Shown: positions 23,666 through 32,699, counted from the first letter of the stretch. The stretch: 50,849 nt of DNA from Desulfobacteraceae bacterium (GCA_011390755.1 JAABRU010000031.1:1-50849), one strand, 5' to 3'. Notes: generated by a model from the sequence alone, not told the origin. Numbers and translations: made by a program.

Positions 23666-23908
23666 AGGAGTTACGCAGTTGAATTTTAACTGTTTGAATT
23701 TATTATGTGCCTGAAAAAATTGACAGTCAATAAAAACCAACAGTTCGGTAATTTTTTCTGATTTCCGGGCTGTAAAAACGTAACCTCATGAAATCATTAA
23801 ATAATAATTTTCAGACAGGGATTTATAACCTTCTGAAATTATTAAAACCGAAATTTTTTACCGAACTATTGTAAAAACAGCAGATTATATTTCAACTGCG
23901 TAACTCCT
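23666..23908. mobile_element. MITE family C, copy 2, containing MITE B
   Basis: Ends AGGAGTTACGCAG / CTGCGTAACTCCT. With the inner 134-bp element and one duplicated 7-mer removed, it is ~102 bp and nearly identical to 16477-16579. It lies about 50 bp upstream of rpiB, so the rpiB promoter is probably within or beyond it. Confidence 0.9.
23738..23871. mobile_element. MITE family B, copy 1 (nested)
   Basis: 134 bp with ends CAACAGTTCGGTAA / TTACCGAACTATTG, inserted in MITE C and bordered by TAAAAAC on both sides. The second copy (48547-48680) has exactly the same length and is nested in MITE A. Confidence 0.9.
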
Positions 23909-24157
23909 GTCTGTATAAAAATAAAATATGATGATCCTGTAAGATGAACGAATTTCAAATTTCCCGTCATTCCTGTGAAAGCAGTAATCCGGTATTTTCA
24001 GCAGATTCCGGACTCCTGTTTTTGCCGAAGTGACGTTTTTTGACTTTTTACCGAACCGTCAGATATAAGGGAAAATTATAACTCCGAAAGCAGAGATTCG
24101 CAAGGAAAATATGCAGGTGTGAAAGGATGGAATGAAAAAAATATCAAAAACAGAATA
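23909..24157. other. Intergenic region, no gene seen
   Basis: Mixed sequence with one CCGTCATTCCTGTGAAAGCAG-type fragment (a scrap of a common 'GGAATGACGG' repeat, around 23964-23984). No terminator or promoter could be fixed. Confidence 0.4.
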
Positions 24158-25207
24158 TTAGCGTTCTCTGCGATTCACTTTGGAGGGGCCGGATTCTTCC
24201 GTATCCTGAATCAGCTCCATTTCCTCAACTACCAGTTTACTCAGCGGATTGTCGAATTTCATGTGAATGGAATAATCCGTGAAAAGATGATTAATAACCC
24301 CGGTAATGGTCCCTCTCTGTTTGGTTTCTATTTTGGAACTTCCCACGGGGATACGGAATTTGACTTTCATTTTCCTGCCCAGCAGCATCAGGGCATTTTT
24401 CCGGTTGGCTGTGGTAATAAAAAAGGAAAGACCGCCCACAGATATATCTGAAAGTTCCCCCTTAAAAGCCTTGCCGATGGGGTTTCCCGCGGCATTCATC
24501 ACCTGAAAAAGAATCGGTCCGGAAATCCGGAGCCGTTTGTGGGATCTCCGGTTGATGCCTTTTTCCCGCAGCAGTTCTATATCCTTGGCCTGTTTGGCAC
24601 AATAAGTCTCCAGTTTGGAAGCCAGGGATGTATGCTCTTCGCGCAGACTGGCAAACGTGTCGGTATCCAGATAATTCAGTTCCGCCCGGGACATGGATAT
24701 CAGAGATGTTGTACAGACGGATATGGAAAAAAAAGTGTCTGAACCTGCAACGGTGGCCGGTCCTATTTTATTAATCAGTTTTTCGTTCCCCTGCTTGCTG
24801 TAGACCAGTTTTAACTGCCCCCGGTCAACAAACCAGAGTCTGTCATTTTTCTGCCCCTGCCTGAAAACGATTTCATCTGTATAAAAGGTTTTCTTTTGTA
24901 AACTGAAATACAGAACATTGCTTTCTTCCGTTGTCAGTTTTTCATAAAGCTCCTTCCAGATTTCCATATGATTGCTGTCAACGGATTCACTTTTTTCCTC
25001 TTCGATAATTTCAGCCGATTTTATAATTTCGGTAAGTGCCATGGAATCAATTTCAAACAGTTTTTCCCGCAATGATTCCGCTTTGACAAAATCTTTTGCT
25101 TTGGCATATTTTACAATCAGATCAAACAGAAGTTTTACCGCTTCTTCTGTTCTGTTCTGTGAAACATACTGCTCTATCATTTCTTCCTGTTTTGTCAGTT
25201 CACTCAT
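24158..25207 (-). CDS. Cyclic-nucleotide-binding domain / PilZ domain protein
   Basis: 349 aa. Residues 1-90 are helical (EEAVKLLFDLIVKYAKAKDF, a TPR-like pair). Residues 97-190 form a cNMP-binding beta roll (TDEIVFRQGQKNDRLWFVDR then GQLKLVYS); the usual phosphate-binding 'RPRTAS' segment is degenerate (GSDTFFSISVCTTS). Residues 216-340 are PilZ, with R220-R221...R225 (NRRSHKR) and D254-I-S-V-G-G, the c-di-GMP-binding motifs, intact. No output HTH is present, so it probably acts by protein contact, linking c-di-GMP to another signal. It stands alone between repeat-rich gaps. Confidence 0.85.
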   Translation of the reverse strand: MSELTKQEEMIEQYVSQNRTEEAVKLLFDLIVKYAKAKDFVKAESLREKLFEIDSMALTEIIKSAEIIEEEKSESVDSNHMEIWKELYEKLTTEESNVLYFSLQKKTFYTDEIVFRQGQKNDRLWFVDRGQLKLVYSKQGNEKLINKIGPATVAGSDTFFSISVCTTSLISMSRAELNYLDTDTFASLREEHTSLASKLETYCAKQAKDIELLREKGINRRSHKRLRISGPILFQVMNAAGNPIGKAFKGELSDISVGGLSFFITTANRKNALMLLGRKMKVKFRIPVGSSKIETKQRGTITGVINHLFTDYSIHMKFDNPLSKLVVEEMELIQDTEESGPSKVNRRER

Positions 25208-25627
25208 TTCAAAACTCCTTTGGCAGATTCCGCCGGACGTTGTGCCGGGTTCCGGACAGCAGAATCAGAAATTATGCCCGGTTTTGTCCCCGCATCCCAA
25301 ATCGCTATAGCATATATCCTGAAATTATTTATTATGTTATCAGTATTACAAAACGGCAGAAACTGACCGCATCCGGGGAAAGCCGCCCGGCCTGCCGGAA
25401 AATTTCTGAAAATTTATTGTATAATACATAATAACATCATTTTTTACATACTTCAAACAGATTCAGGGGCAGAATGAAATATTTTTTAAAAGTATCATTT
25501 TTTGCATATTTTTTCCAAAAAATGATACTGAGGGATAAAATTTTTATTGATATTTCAGGAGGCGGCAGGTTATTATTGGTCCGTTCCGCATATTTATATG
25601 AAAATGCCTAATGTTTAATGCTTAATG
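25208..25627. other. Intergenic region, AT-rich, no gene
   Basis: Contains a near palindrome (AAAGTATCATTTTTTGCATA / AAAAAATGATACT, 25487-25530) able to form a hairpin, and at 25608-25627 the start of a TTAATGCTTAATG tract. Upstream region of the CNBD/PilZ gene. Confidence 0.45.
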
Positions 25628-25803
25628 TGTAATGTAACACCCCTATTGAGAAAATCAGTTACCATCTGAATATATTCAGAATAACGATCTGACTCCTGTG
25701 CAGACCGACCGGACTGACGACAGCGGAATCCGCCCCGGAACCGTGTCCGGCCGGGCCGGAAGTCGGGAGCATCCGATTTTCTCAAAGGGTATGTTACATT
25801 ACA
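25628..25803. mobile_element. MITE family G
   Basis: 176 bp with ends TGTAATGTAACA / TGTTACATTACA and inner arms TGAGAAAATC / GATTTTCTCA. It is flanked on both sides by TTAATGCTTAATG tandem units (25608-25627 and 25804-25847), as if it had inserted into that tract. Confidence 0.75.
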
Positions 25804-25872
25804 TGCTTAATGCTTAATGCTTAATGCTTAATGTTTAATGTTTAATTATTACAGTCTGTAACAGTTCTTCAT

Positions 25873-26015
25873 TTTCATATTTCGCTGTGAGTCACTGCTC
25901 ATGGCGGTTTATATGAAAGTGTCTGCGAAAAACCGGCCTCGGCCTTAATTTTCGCACTCCGCGCAGCTTTCATGCTTCGTTGTGCCCCCGCGGTCATGGC
26001 CGTTTATATGCAAAG
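25873..26015. repeat. Family R: two constant elements around a hairpin payload
   Basis: Constant elements at 25873-25919 and 25968-26015 (TTTCATRTTTCGCTGTG ... GGTTTATATGAAAG) enclose the TGCGAAAAACCGGCC ... TTTTCGCA hairpin (25922-25957). Located just upstream of the acetyl-CoA hydrolase/GNAT gene. Confidence 0.85.
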
Positions 26016-26078
26016 AACAGGTCGGGCCGGTGAATGCATCCGCTTTATGTATGACAGCAAAAAGAAGGGACGGATAAA

Positions 26079-27953
26079 ATGAGAAGATCTGCACTTCCTC
26101 CGGAAAAAACAGTATCCGCGGCCGATGCCGTATCTGAAATCAGAAAAGGGAGCCGCGTATTTATCGGATCCGGCTGCGGAGAACCGGTACATCTGATCCG
26201 GGCGATGGCCGGTGATATGTCCATGCAGGATATCCTGATTTATCAGATGATTTCCTTTTCCCTTGCCGAATATATAGATGATCCCTCTTTTCAGGAACGT
26301 TTTTCCCTGAAACTGTTTTTTATCGGTGCGGGAATGCGGAAAGCCGCGTTTGAGGGGAAAATTGATTATGTTCCGGCCTATCTGTCTGAGATTCCCGAAC
26401 TCTTTGACAGTAATCAGATCGGCATTGATGTGGCACTGATTCAGGTCAGCCCTCCGGATCGTTTCGGATACTGCAGTCTGGGGGTTTCCGTGGATGTCAC
26501 CCGCTCGGCCTGTAAAAATGCCCGGAAGATCATTGCCCAGGTCAATCCCCGTATGCCCCGTACCTGGGGGGAAAGTTTTCTGCATCTGGATGAAATTGAC
26601 CACCTGGTATATCATGAAGAGGCACTCATCGAATTTCTTCCGGAAATAACAGACAGCAGCGAAAAGGAAATTGCGCAGCGGATCGCCCTTTATGTTTCCG
26701 AACTGATTGAAGACGGAGCCACCCTTCAGGTGGGGTTCGGCAGACTTCCGACAATGGTGCTGCAGTGCCTGGATCGGAAAAACGATCTGGGAATCCATAC
26801 CCAGATGATATCCGATGCCTATATTCCGCTTTTTGAAAAAGGGATTATCAGTAACCGGAAAAAATCCTTTATGCCGGACAGGGCGGTGACATCCATCTGC
26901 ATGGGCACGGAAAAAATTTATGATTATGTGAATGATAATCCGCAGTTTTATTTTCGTTCTTCTGATTTTGTCAATGATCCCAAGATTGTATCCCTGAATG
27001 ACAATATGGTTTCCATCAGTTCCGCGCTGGAAGTGGACCTGACCGGACAGGTCTGCTCGGATTCTGTGGGCCACAGATTTTACAGCGGTGTCGGGGATCA
27101 GGCCAATTTTATCCGGGGGGCGGCCATGTCCAAAGGGGGGTTTTCCATTATTGCCCTCCCATCCACAGCAAAAAACGGCAGTATTTCCCGGATTATCCCG
27201 ACGCTGAGTGAAGGGGCCGGTGTGGCCACCCTGAGAGGCGATGTAAATTTTGTGGTTACGGAATACGGTATTGCCCAGCTGCGGGGCAAAAGTATCTATC
27301 AGCGGGTCATGGAACTGGCGCAGATTGCACATCCGGATTTCCGGGAAGAACTGGTGCAGTCTGCAAAAAAACTGCATTATATCGCGCAGGATCAGCTGCC
27401 GCCCCGTGCCGAGGATCTGCTGTTTTTGGAAAAATATAAAACCCGCAGCACCCTGAAAAACGGAAAGAGCATGTCCGTGCGTCCAATTCTGCCCCCGGAT
27501 GAATTTGCCTACCGCAATTTTTTTTATTCTCTGAAAGAAGAAACCGTATATTTCCGCTTTTTCCAGAAAATCAGGGTGTTTTCCCATGAAATGGCCCAAA
27601 AACAGTGGGCCGCGGTGGATTACCGGAAAAATATCTCCCTCATCGGACTGGTACGCTTTAAGAATCACAAAGAAATTGTGGCTGTGGGCACATATGCGGA
27701 GTCCGACGATAACCGCGCGGAAGTTGCTTTTGTTGTGCGGGATGATTTTCAGGGCCAGGGCATTGCCTCTTTTTTACTGAAAGAACTGGAAAAAATTGCC
27801 AAAGAAAACCGGTTCAGGGGATTTTCGGCACTGGTGCTGCCGGAAAATAAAAGTATGATTCGTGTTTTTCAGAAAAAATATCCGGATGCGGAAATGAAAA
27901 TGGAAGACGGCAATATTGCTGTTATCATGGACTTTGTTTCGCAAAATGAGTGA
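26079..27953 (+). CDS. Acetyl-CoA hydrolase/transferase fused to a GNAT acetyltransferase
   Basis: 624 aa. Residues 10-445 follow the acetyl-CoA hydrolase / 4-hydroxybutyrate CoA-transferase family: GSRVFIGSGCGEPVHLI, DVALIQVSPPDRFGYCSLGV, then VDLTGQVCSDSVGHRFYSGVG continuing DQANFIRGA (quoted in parts), and VVTEYGIAQLRGKS. Residues 465-620 are a GNAT fold with the acetyl-CoA loop VVRDDFQGQGIASFLL. Both halves bind CoA thioesters, so the fusion may couple CoA transfer to protein acetylation. Such fusions occur in Desulfobacterota; I do not know a proven reaction. The RBS AAGGGACGG precedes the ATG. Confidence 0.88.
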   Translation: MRRSALPPEKTVSAADAVSEIRKGSRVFIGSGCGEPVHLIRAMAGDMSMQDILIYQMISFSLAEYIDDPSFQERFSLKLFFIGAGMRKAAFEGKIDYVPAYLSEIPELFDSNQIGIDVALIQVSPPDRFGYCSLGVSVDVTRSACKNARKIIAQVNPRMPRTWGESFLHLDEIDHLVYHEEALIEFLPEITDSSEKEIAQRIALYVSELIEDGATLQVGFGRLPTMVLQCLDRKNDLGIHTQMISDAYIPLFEKGIISNRKKSFMPDRAVTSICMGTEKIYDYVNDNPQFYFRSSDFVNDPKIVSLNDNMVSISSALEVDLTGQVCSDSVGHRFYSGVGDQANFIRGAAMSKGGFSIIALPSTAKNGSISRIIPTLSEGAGVATLRGDVNFVVTEYGIAQLRGKSIYQRVMELAQIAHPDFREELVQSAKKLHYIAQDQLPPRAEDLLFLEKYKTRSTLKNGKSMSVRPILPPDEFAYRNFFYSLKEETVYFRFFQKIRVFSHEMAQKQWAAVDYRKNISLIGLVRFKNHKEIVAVGTYAESDDNRAEVAFVVRDDFQGQGIASFLLKELEKIAKENRFRGFSALVLPENKSMIRVFQKKYPDAEMKMEDGNIAVIMDFVSQNE

Positions 27954-28052
27954 AAAGGCGGTGAAGTTCATTTCAGCAGATTTTTTCAGGAAAAAATCAT
28001 TCAATTTCATTACCAATCCCTGTTTCCCATCCCGCCGGGCAATGCTTTGCCT
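27954..28052. other. Short spacer
   Basis: No gene. Contains CCCGCCGGGCAATGC, a scrap also seen at element I (11827-11842). Confidence 0.4.
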
Positions 28053-28184
28053 GGTAGTGGGGCAAACCTGCTGATGAATGGGATTTCCCATTGTAAGAGC
28101 GATTGCATACGCCCGTCAGCGGGGTGTCCGGGGGTGTATGCAGTACACCTTTACAGGAAAAATCAACGGATTTGCCCCACTACC
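28053..28184. mobile_element. MITE family F, copy 2
   Basis: Ends GGTAGTGGGGCAAA / TTTGCCCCACTACC, 132 bp. The inside contains the pair GCATACGCCCGTCAGCG / GGGTGTATGCAGTACACC, different from copy 1, so the interior is variable. Confidence 0.75.
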
Positions 28185-28514
28185 CTTTGCTTTAGGACCG
28201 GCAAAAAACAAATCCCTCTGAAACTGCCTGCCGGAAAAATACAGACACCTGTTTATTCTCTGCTGCCGGGATCAAACGGGAGAATTCATTTTTCCCGGGT
28301 TCCCCGGGTGCAGGGATGTATTGCATACGCCCCACGGGACTGTGTGGCGGGCGTATTCAGCAGACTCCCTGTGTAATCCGCACAAAAAAACGAACGTTCG
28401 TTCTGTTTTCTTGCTTTTTTTATCTCTGCCTGTTATAAGACATCTGACAATCTGTATTTTTTTATTCGCACTCCGTATTACAGGGTGCGTTAGCGAAGCG
28501 TAACGCACTGTAAT
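28185..28514. other. Non-coding stretch with several small palindromes
   Basis: Includes GTATTGCATACGCC / GGCGTATTC (28319-28360) and AGGGTGCGTTAGCGAAGCG / TAACGCACT (28482-28510), the latter the same GTGCGTTA hairpin that follows the R element at 32833. No gene is supported. Confidence 0.5.
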
Positions 28515-28972
28515 CTTCTGTCCGGTCATGGCGGTTTAGTTTATATGAAAGTCTCCCCGCCCACCCCGTTCCCACGCTCCGCGTGGGAACGGGCTGCGGG
28601 ACGCTCCGCGTCCGGTATAAAAAAAAAGACTTTCATGCTTCGTTGTGACTGCATATCATGACCGTTTATATGAAAGTGTCTGCGAAAAACCGGCCCTCCG
28701 GCCTAAATTTTCGCACTCCGCGCAGCTTTCATGCTTCGCTGTGAGTCATGGCTCATGGCCGTTTATATGAAAGTCCTGCACAACTCGTTACGGGGCTCTG
28801 CCCCGTAACGAGTCCGGGGAGAGATTTTCATGCTTCGCTGTGAGTCATAACTCATGGCCGTTTATATGAAAGTGTCTGCGAAAAACCGGCCCTTCGGCCT
28901 TCATTTTCGCACTCCGTGCAGCTTTCATGCTTCCCTGTAAGCAAAAAAAAATCCTGACCGTTTATCGAAAAA
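28515..28972. repeat. Family R array: constant elements alternating with three different hairpins
   Basis: Full 46-47-bp constant elements lie at 28631-28676, 28727-28773 and 28826-28872, with decayed ones at 28515-28549 and 28923-28972. Between them are different hairpins: GTTCCCACGC/GCGTGGGAAC (28571-28591), the TGCGAAAA/TTTTCGCA type twice (about 28681-28714 and 28877-28910), and ACTCGTTACGGGG/CCCCGTAACGAGT (28781-28813). It looks like a repeat-spacer array but the spacers are palindromes. Confidence 0.88.
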
Positions 28973-29017
28973 CCCATAAACCGCTTTATCTATAGCAGAC
29001 CGGAATAACAGGAACAT

Positions 29018-29779
29018 ATGGATTTCAGCGAATTTCAGAAATATGTGGACGGGTCAAAAGAAGAACTGTATCAGAAGACCTTTTCAGAGAATCAAAAAAA
29101 TATCCGCGTGAAAAATGAAAAAACCGCAGTGAAAAATCTGGAAAAAATCTGCTGTGCAGCGCTGAAAATCAGCAACAGAAAAGGGTATCATTCCATGACA
29201 ATGCGGGATCTGAGCCGGGAAACCGGTCTGAGCGCGGGGGCACTGTATGCCTATTTTTCCAGCAAAGAGGATTTGCTGGGAATGCTGCAGCGCCAGGGGC
29301 GCGCACTGGTGCGGAAGGTATTGGAAAAACATGTCTGCGGGAAGGGCAGTGCTGCTGAAAAATTGCGGACAGCCGTCCGGATTCATCTTTATATCAGTGA
29401 AATTATGCAGCCCTGGTTTTATTTTTCCTATATGGAGACCAAAAATCTGGGGGAGAAAGAGCGGAAAACTGCCATAGAAAGTGAGCTGGAAACAGAAAAA
29501 ATGTTTTATGATATTCTGATACAGGGCGAAAGTGAAAAGGTTTTTTTCCCCCGCAACCATCTGCTGAGTGCGGCGATTATCAAATCCGTGCTGCAGGAAT
29601 GGTATCTTAAACGCTGGAAATATGCAAAACGGAATATCAGTGTGGAACAGTATGCGGAGCATGTCATCGCCTTTATTGAGGCATATTACAGAGTTCCGGA
29701 GCATTTTCCCGGGCAGGGGATGCCCTTTACATCAGAATGTTGTAGGCCTTCATCTTGCTCAGAAGGGAGGGATGGCTGA
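29018..29779 (+). CDS. TetR/AcrR-family regulator
   Basis: 253 aa. Before the usual TetR start there is an N-terminal extension of ~35 residues. The DNA-binding domain is at about residues 40-88 (KISNRKGYHSMTMRDLSRET then GLSAGALYAYFSSKEDLL, a textbook TetR HTH with the YxYFxSKE helix). Residues 95-230 are a helical ligand domain of unknown specificity. The C-terminal tail (CCRPSSCSEG) is read antisense over the end of the sigma54 regulator gene; the two overlap tail to tail by 53 bp. Its own target may be the upstream acetyl-CoA hydrolase gene or itself, but no operator is visible. Confidence 0.88.
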   Translation: MDFSEFQKYVDGSKEELYQKTFSENQKNIRVKNEKTAVKNLEKICCAALKISNRKGYHSMTMRDLSRETGLSAGALYAYFSSKEDLLGMLQRQGRALVRKVLEKHVCGKGSAAEKLRTAVRIHLYISEIMQPWFYFSYMETKNLGEKERKTAIESELETEKMFYDILIQGESEKVFFPRNHLLSAAIIKSVLQEWYLKRWKYAKRNISVEQYAEHVIAFIEAYYRVPEHFPGQGMPFTSECCRPSSCSEGRDG

Positions 29780-31115
29780 TTTCCAGCAGCTGGATTGCTT
29801 TGGTCCGATTGCCTTCGGTTGCGGTCAGCGCCTTTATAATCAACTCTTTTTCCAAAATTTTCTGGGCTTCTTTCAGAGAATACCCGTCAAAATCATCTTC
29901 CATCAGATTTTTTTTCACCGTTTTTTTCCGATAAATGGGAAAATTTTCCGGAAGCAGTATATCCTGTTCTGTCAGAATCGCAGCTCTTTCAATAGCGTTT
30001 TCCAGCTCGCGGACATTCCCCGGCCATTCATGCTGCAGCAGCAGTGACAGCCCTTCCGGGCTGATTCCCTGTATTTTTCTTTCCGAAGTCTGATTGAACC
30101 TCTCAATAAAACGGGTTGCCAGCAAAGGAATATCTTCCGATCTTTCCCGTAATGAGGGAAGTCGGATGGGAAGAACATTGAGACGGTAAAAAAGATCCTG
30201 CCGGAAAGCCCCCTTTTCCACTTCCTCTTCCAGATTTTTGGCTGTTGCCGCCAGCACCCGTACATCCAGTTTTCTGCTTTTGGCTTCCCCGATGGGACGG
30301 ACTTCATTCTCCTGAAGCACCCGGAGAAATTTTACCTGGAGCGTCAGGGGAAGTTCCCCTATTTCATCCAAAAAAATTGTGCCGCCCTGGGCTTCCTCAA
30401 ACAGTCCTTTGCGGTTTGTGAATGCACCGGTAAAAGCCCCTTTTTTATATCCGAAAAATTCGCTTTCCAGAAGATTTTCGGGTATCCCCCCGCAGTTCAC
30501 GGCCACAAAGGGATGCTGCGCCCGGTCTCCCTGAAAATGGATCCCGCGGGCAATGAGTTCTTTGCCGGTGCCGCTTTCTCCGCTGATAAGTACTGTGGCA
30601 TTATAAAAAGCCGCTTTCTGTGCCAGCCGGAAAACATCCTGCATGGCCCGGCTCTTTCCGATCATATTGGCAAAGCTGTAATTTTTTTCAATATTACGTA
30701 TGCGTTCTTTTAATACACTGTTTTCTTTCCGCAGACTTTCCCGCTCTTCCGCCTTTTTCAAAGCCATATGAACTTCATCGGATTTAAAGGGTTTGGAGAT
30801 ATAATCGTAGGCCCCCTCTTTCATGGCTTCAATGGCTGTATCAATACTGCCGTAGGCCGACATCACGATGACCGTGCTCTTTTCCAGACAGGATTTGGCT
30901 GTTTTTAAAAATTCCATCCCTCCCATATTGGGCATTTTGAGATCGCAGAGGATAAAATCATAATGCTGCTGACGTACCTTTTCCAGTCCCTGATATCCGT
31001 CGGCCGCGCCTTCCACCAGGTAGCCCGATTTTTTGAGCAGACTGGCCAGCATATGACGCATATTGTCTTCATCATCAATAATCAGAAGTGATTTTTCCAT
31101 GTTTTCACCGGTCAT
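29727..31115 (-). CDS. Sigma54-dependent response regulator (NtrC family)
   Basis: 462 aa. Receiver domain 8-122 with phosphoacceptor D58 in FILCDLKMPN. AAA+ domain at about 145-385 with GESGTGKE (Walker A), GAFTGA (sigma54 contact loop) and GGTIFLDEIGELP (Walker B). C-terminal Fis-type helix-turn-helix 415-460 (TEGNRTKAIQLLEISHPSLL). All functional motifs are intact, so it should activate sigma54 promoters on phosphorylation. The kinase gene ends 3 bp upstream, so they are one operon. An internal start at 31100 (MEKSLL) is also possible. Confidence 0.95.
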   Translation of the reverse strand: MTGENMEKSLLIIDDEDNMRHMLASLLKKSGYLVEGAADGYQGLEKVRQQHYDFILCDLKMPNMGGMEFLKTAKSCLEKSTVIVMSAYGSIDTAIEAMKEGAYDYISKPFKSDEVHMALKKAEERESLRKENSVLKERIRNIEKNYSFANMIGKSRAMQDVFRLAQKAAFYNATVLISGESGTGKELIARGIHFQGDRAQHPFVAVNCGGIPENLLESEFFGYKKGAFTGAFTNRKGLFEEAQGGTIFLDEIGELPLTLQVKFLRVLQENEVRPIGEAKSRKLDVRVLAATAKNLEEEVEKGAFRQDLFYRLNVLPIRLPSLRERSEDIPLLATRFIERFNQTSERKIQGISPEGLSLLLQHEWPGNVRELENAIERAAILTEQDILLPENFPIYRKKTVKKNLMEDDFDGYSLKEAQKILEKELIIKALTATEGNRTKAIQLLEISHPSLLSKMKAYNILM

Positions 31116-31118
31116 TAT

Positions 31119-32699
31119 TTATGCATTTTCCCTTTGATCCGCTTTTTCCGTATGAAAAAGCGGAAGATGGATAATCAGGGATGTTCCGACATGTTCCCGG
31201 CTTTCCGCGCGGATTTTTCCCCCCATGGCCTCAATAATCATATAACATACCGACAGCCCCAGGCCGGTTCCCTTTCCGGGTTCTTTGGTGGTATAAAAAG
31301 GTTCAAACACATTGCCCAGATCATTTTCGGAAATACCGCTCCCGTTATCCTGAATTTCAATGCAAAGCTGCGGATGATTATTTCCTGCATATTTTTCCTG
31401 AAAAATTTCCAGGGATGTACGGAGAATCAGTTCACCCACCTCCTTTTTTTCTGCGGAAACAATGGCATCGGCCGCATTTATCATCAGATTGAGAAATATC
31501 TGGCGCAGCTGCGCGGGATCCGCTTTTACATGGTCTTTTTCAGCGGAAAGAAAGAGTTTCAGTTCAATATCCGACATCAGGGGCTGGTAGCGGAATATAT
31601 CCGCAACTTCCTTAATAATCTCATGCACCTGCACTTCTTCCGCATTTCCGTCCGAGGGTCTGGAAAAATCCAGAAGCTGGCGGATAATGGTATTCACGCG
31701 GCTGATTTCTTTTTCCGTGCGCCTGATAAATTCTTCTTTTTCTTCCGGGAGAACATCCTGCTGTTTCAGCAGTTCCAGGTATCCCATAATAATCGCAATG
31801 GGATTGCCGATTTCATGGGCAATCCCCGCTGCCAGTCTTCCCACCGAAGCCAGTTTTTCCGCATTGATAATATCGTTCTGGGCTTTTTGCAAATCCCTGT
31901 TGCTTTGTTCCAGAGAGCGGACCATGGCTCTCAGTTCTTCTTTACCCGAGGAAATCCGGTACATCATCCGGTTTAATGCTTTGGAAAGCCGGCTGAACCC
32001 TCTGCCCTCTGTATCCCCCAGAAAAAAAACATCATCCTCCTCCCTGTATTCTTCGGCCCGTTTCACCAGACGGTTCAGGGGTTTTCCGATAATAGCGGAT
32101 ATTCGGTAAACCCCCAGCAGAGAAAGCATTATTGCAGTAATAAAGATATATGTCAGCACAATTCCCTGGGTTCGCCGCAGTCTTAAATACAGCGGACTTA
32201 GCGGAACAGCCAGACCTGCCGTCATGATTTGCCGGTTTTTGCAGTGAAGCGGTGAGGCAATGAGCATAAATTTTTTATCTTTCCAGAAAACACCCCATGT
32301 GATTCCGCTGAAACGGATGATTTCGCTGCGGGATGCCTGTGCTTCCTGCATCAGGCTGCGAAGGGCCGGATGAATATCCGGATAATTGCTGAAAATCCGC
32401 ATCTCCTTATTACGGAGATTACTGACAATAATGTCGGTGTGGGGAAAGCCTGCAAAAAAATATGCCGGAACGGAATCCGCAGGATCTCCCGATTTATTTT
32501 TTGCCGGAAATTCGGGCAGATCGGAAAGGGTCAGCCGTTTTTCCATTTCGGCAAAAAGTGTTTCGGCTTTCAGGGTTTCCTCTTTTATGAAAAGATGCTT
32601 ATCTGTCCGGATCATAACCGCGTTGAGAAGCAGCAGGGCCGTTCCCAAAAGAAAAAAAAGATTTACAGCGATACTGAGGTTCAGTCTGCGGAAGACCAT
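31119..32699 (-). CDS. Membrane sensor histidine kinase
   Basis: 526 aa. Membrane segments at about 8-30 and 183-205 enclose a ~150-residue extracytoplasmic sensor (PFAM unclear). A HAMP linker follows (206-258), then HisKA with the phospho-His in AAGIAHEIGNPIAIIMGYLE and a complete HATPase (LMINAADAI; DNGSGI; GKGTGLGLSVCYMI). NtrB-like arrangement; phosphorylates the adjacent sigma54 regulator. The signal sensed is not evident from sequence. Confidence 0.94.
   Translation of the reverse strand: MVFRRLNLSIAVNLFFLLGTALLLLNAVMIRTDKHLFIKEETLKAETLFAEMEKRLTLSDLPEFPAKNKSGDPADSVPAYFFAGFPHTDIIVSNLRNKEMRIFSNYPDIHPALRSLMQEAQASRSEIIRFSGITWGVFWKDKKFMLIASPLHCKNRQIMTAGLAVPLSPLYLRLRRTQGIVLTYIFITAIMLSLLGVYRISAIIGKPLNRLVKRAEEYREEDDVFFLGDTEGRGFSRLSKALNRMMYRISSGKEELRAMVRSLEQSNRDLQKAQNDIINAEKLASVGRLAAGIAHEIGNPIAIIMGYLELLKQQDVLPEEKEEFIRRTEKEISRVNTIIRQLLDFSRPSDGNAEEVQVHEIIKEVADIFRYQPLMSDIELKLFLSAEKDHVKADPAQLRQIFLNLMINAADAIVSAEKKEVGELILRTSLEIFQEKYAGNNHPQLCIEIQDNGSGISENDLGNVFEPFYTTKEPGKGTGLGLSVCYMIIEAMGGKIRAESREHVGTSLIIHLPLFHTEKADQRENA

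Noticed and set aside
26004..27668. A 554-codon minus-strand frame opposite the acetyl-CoA hydrolase/GNAT gene
   Set aside because: It is antisense to a gene with clear domains on the other strand. Its composition (many Phe, Ile, His, Gly) is that of a shadow frame.
28515..28972. A CRISPR array (regular repeats with differing spacers)
   Set aside because: The repeats are ~47 bp and the intervening pieces are palindromes, one of which recurs at many loci. No cas genes are nearby. It is an array of dispersed elements.
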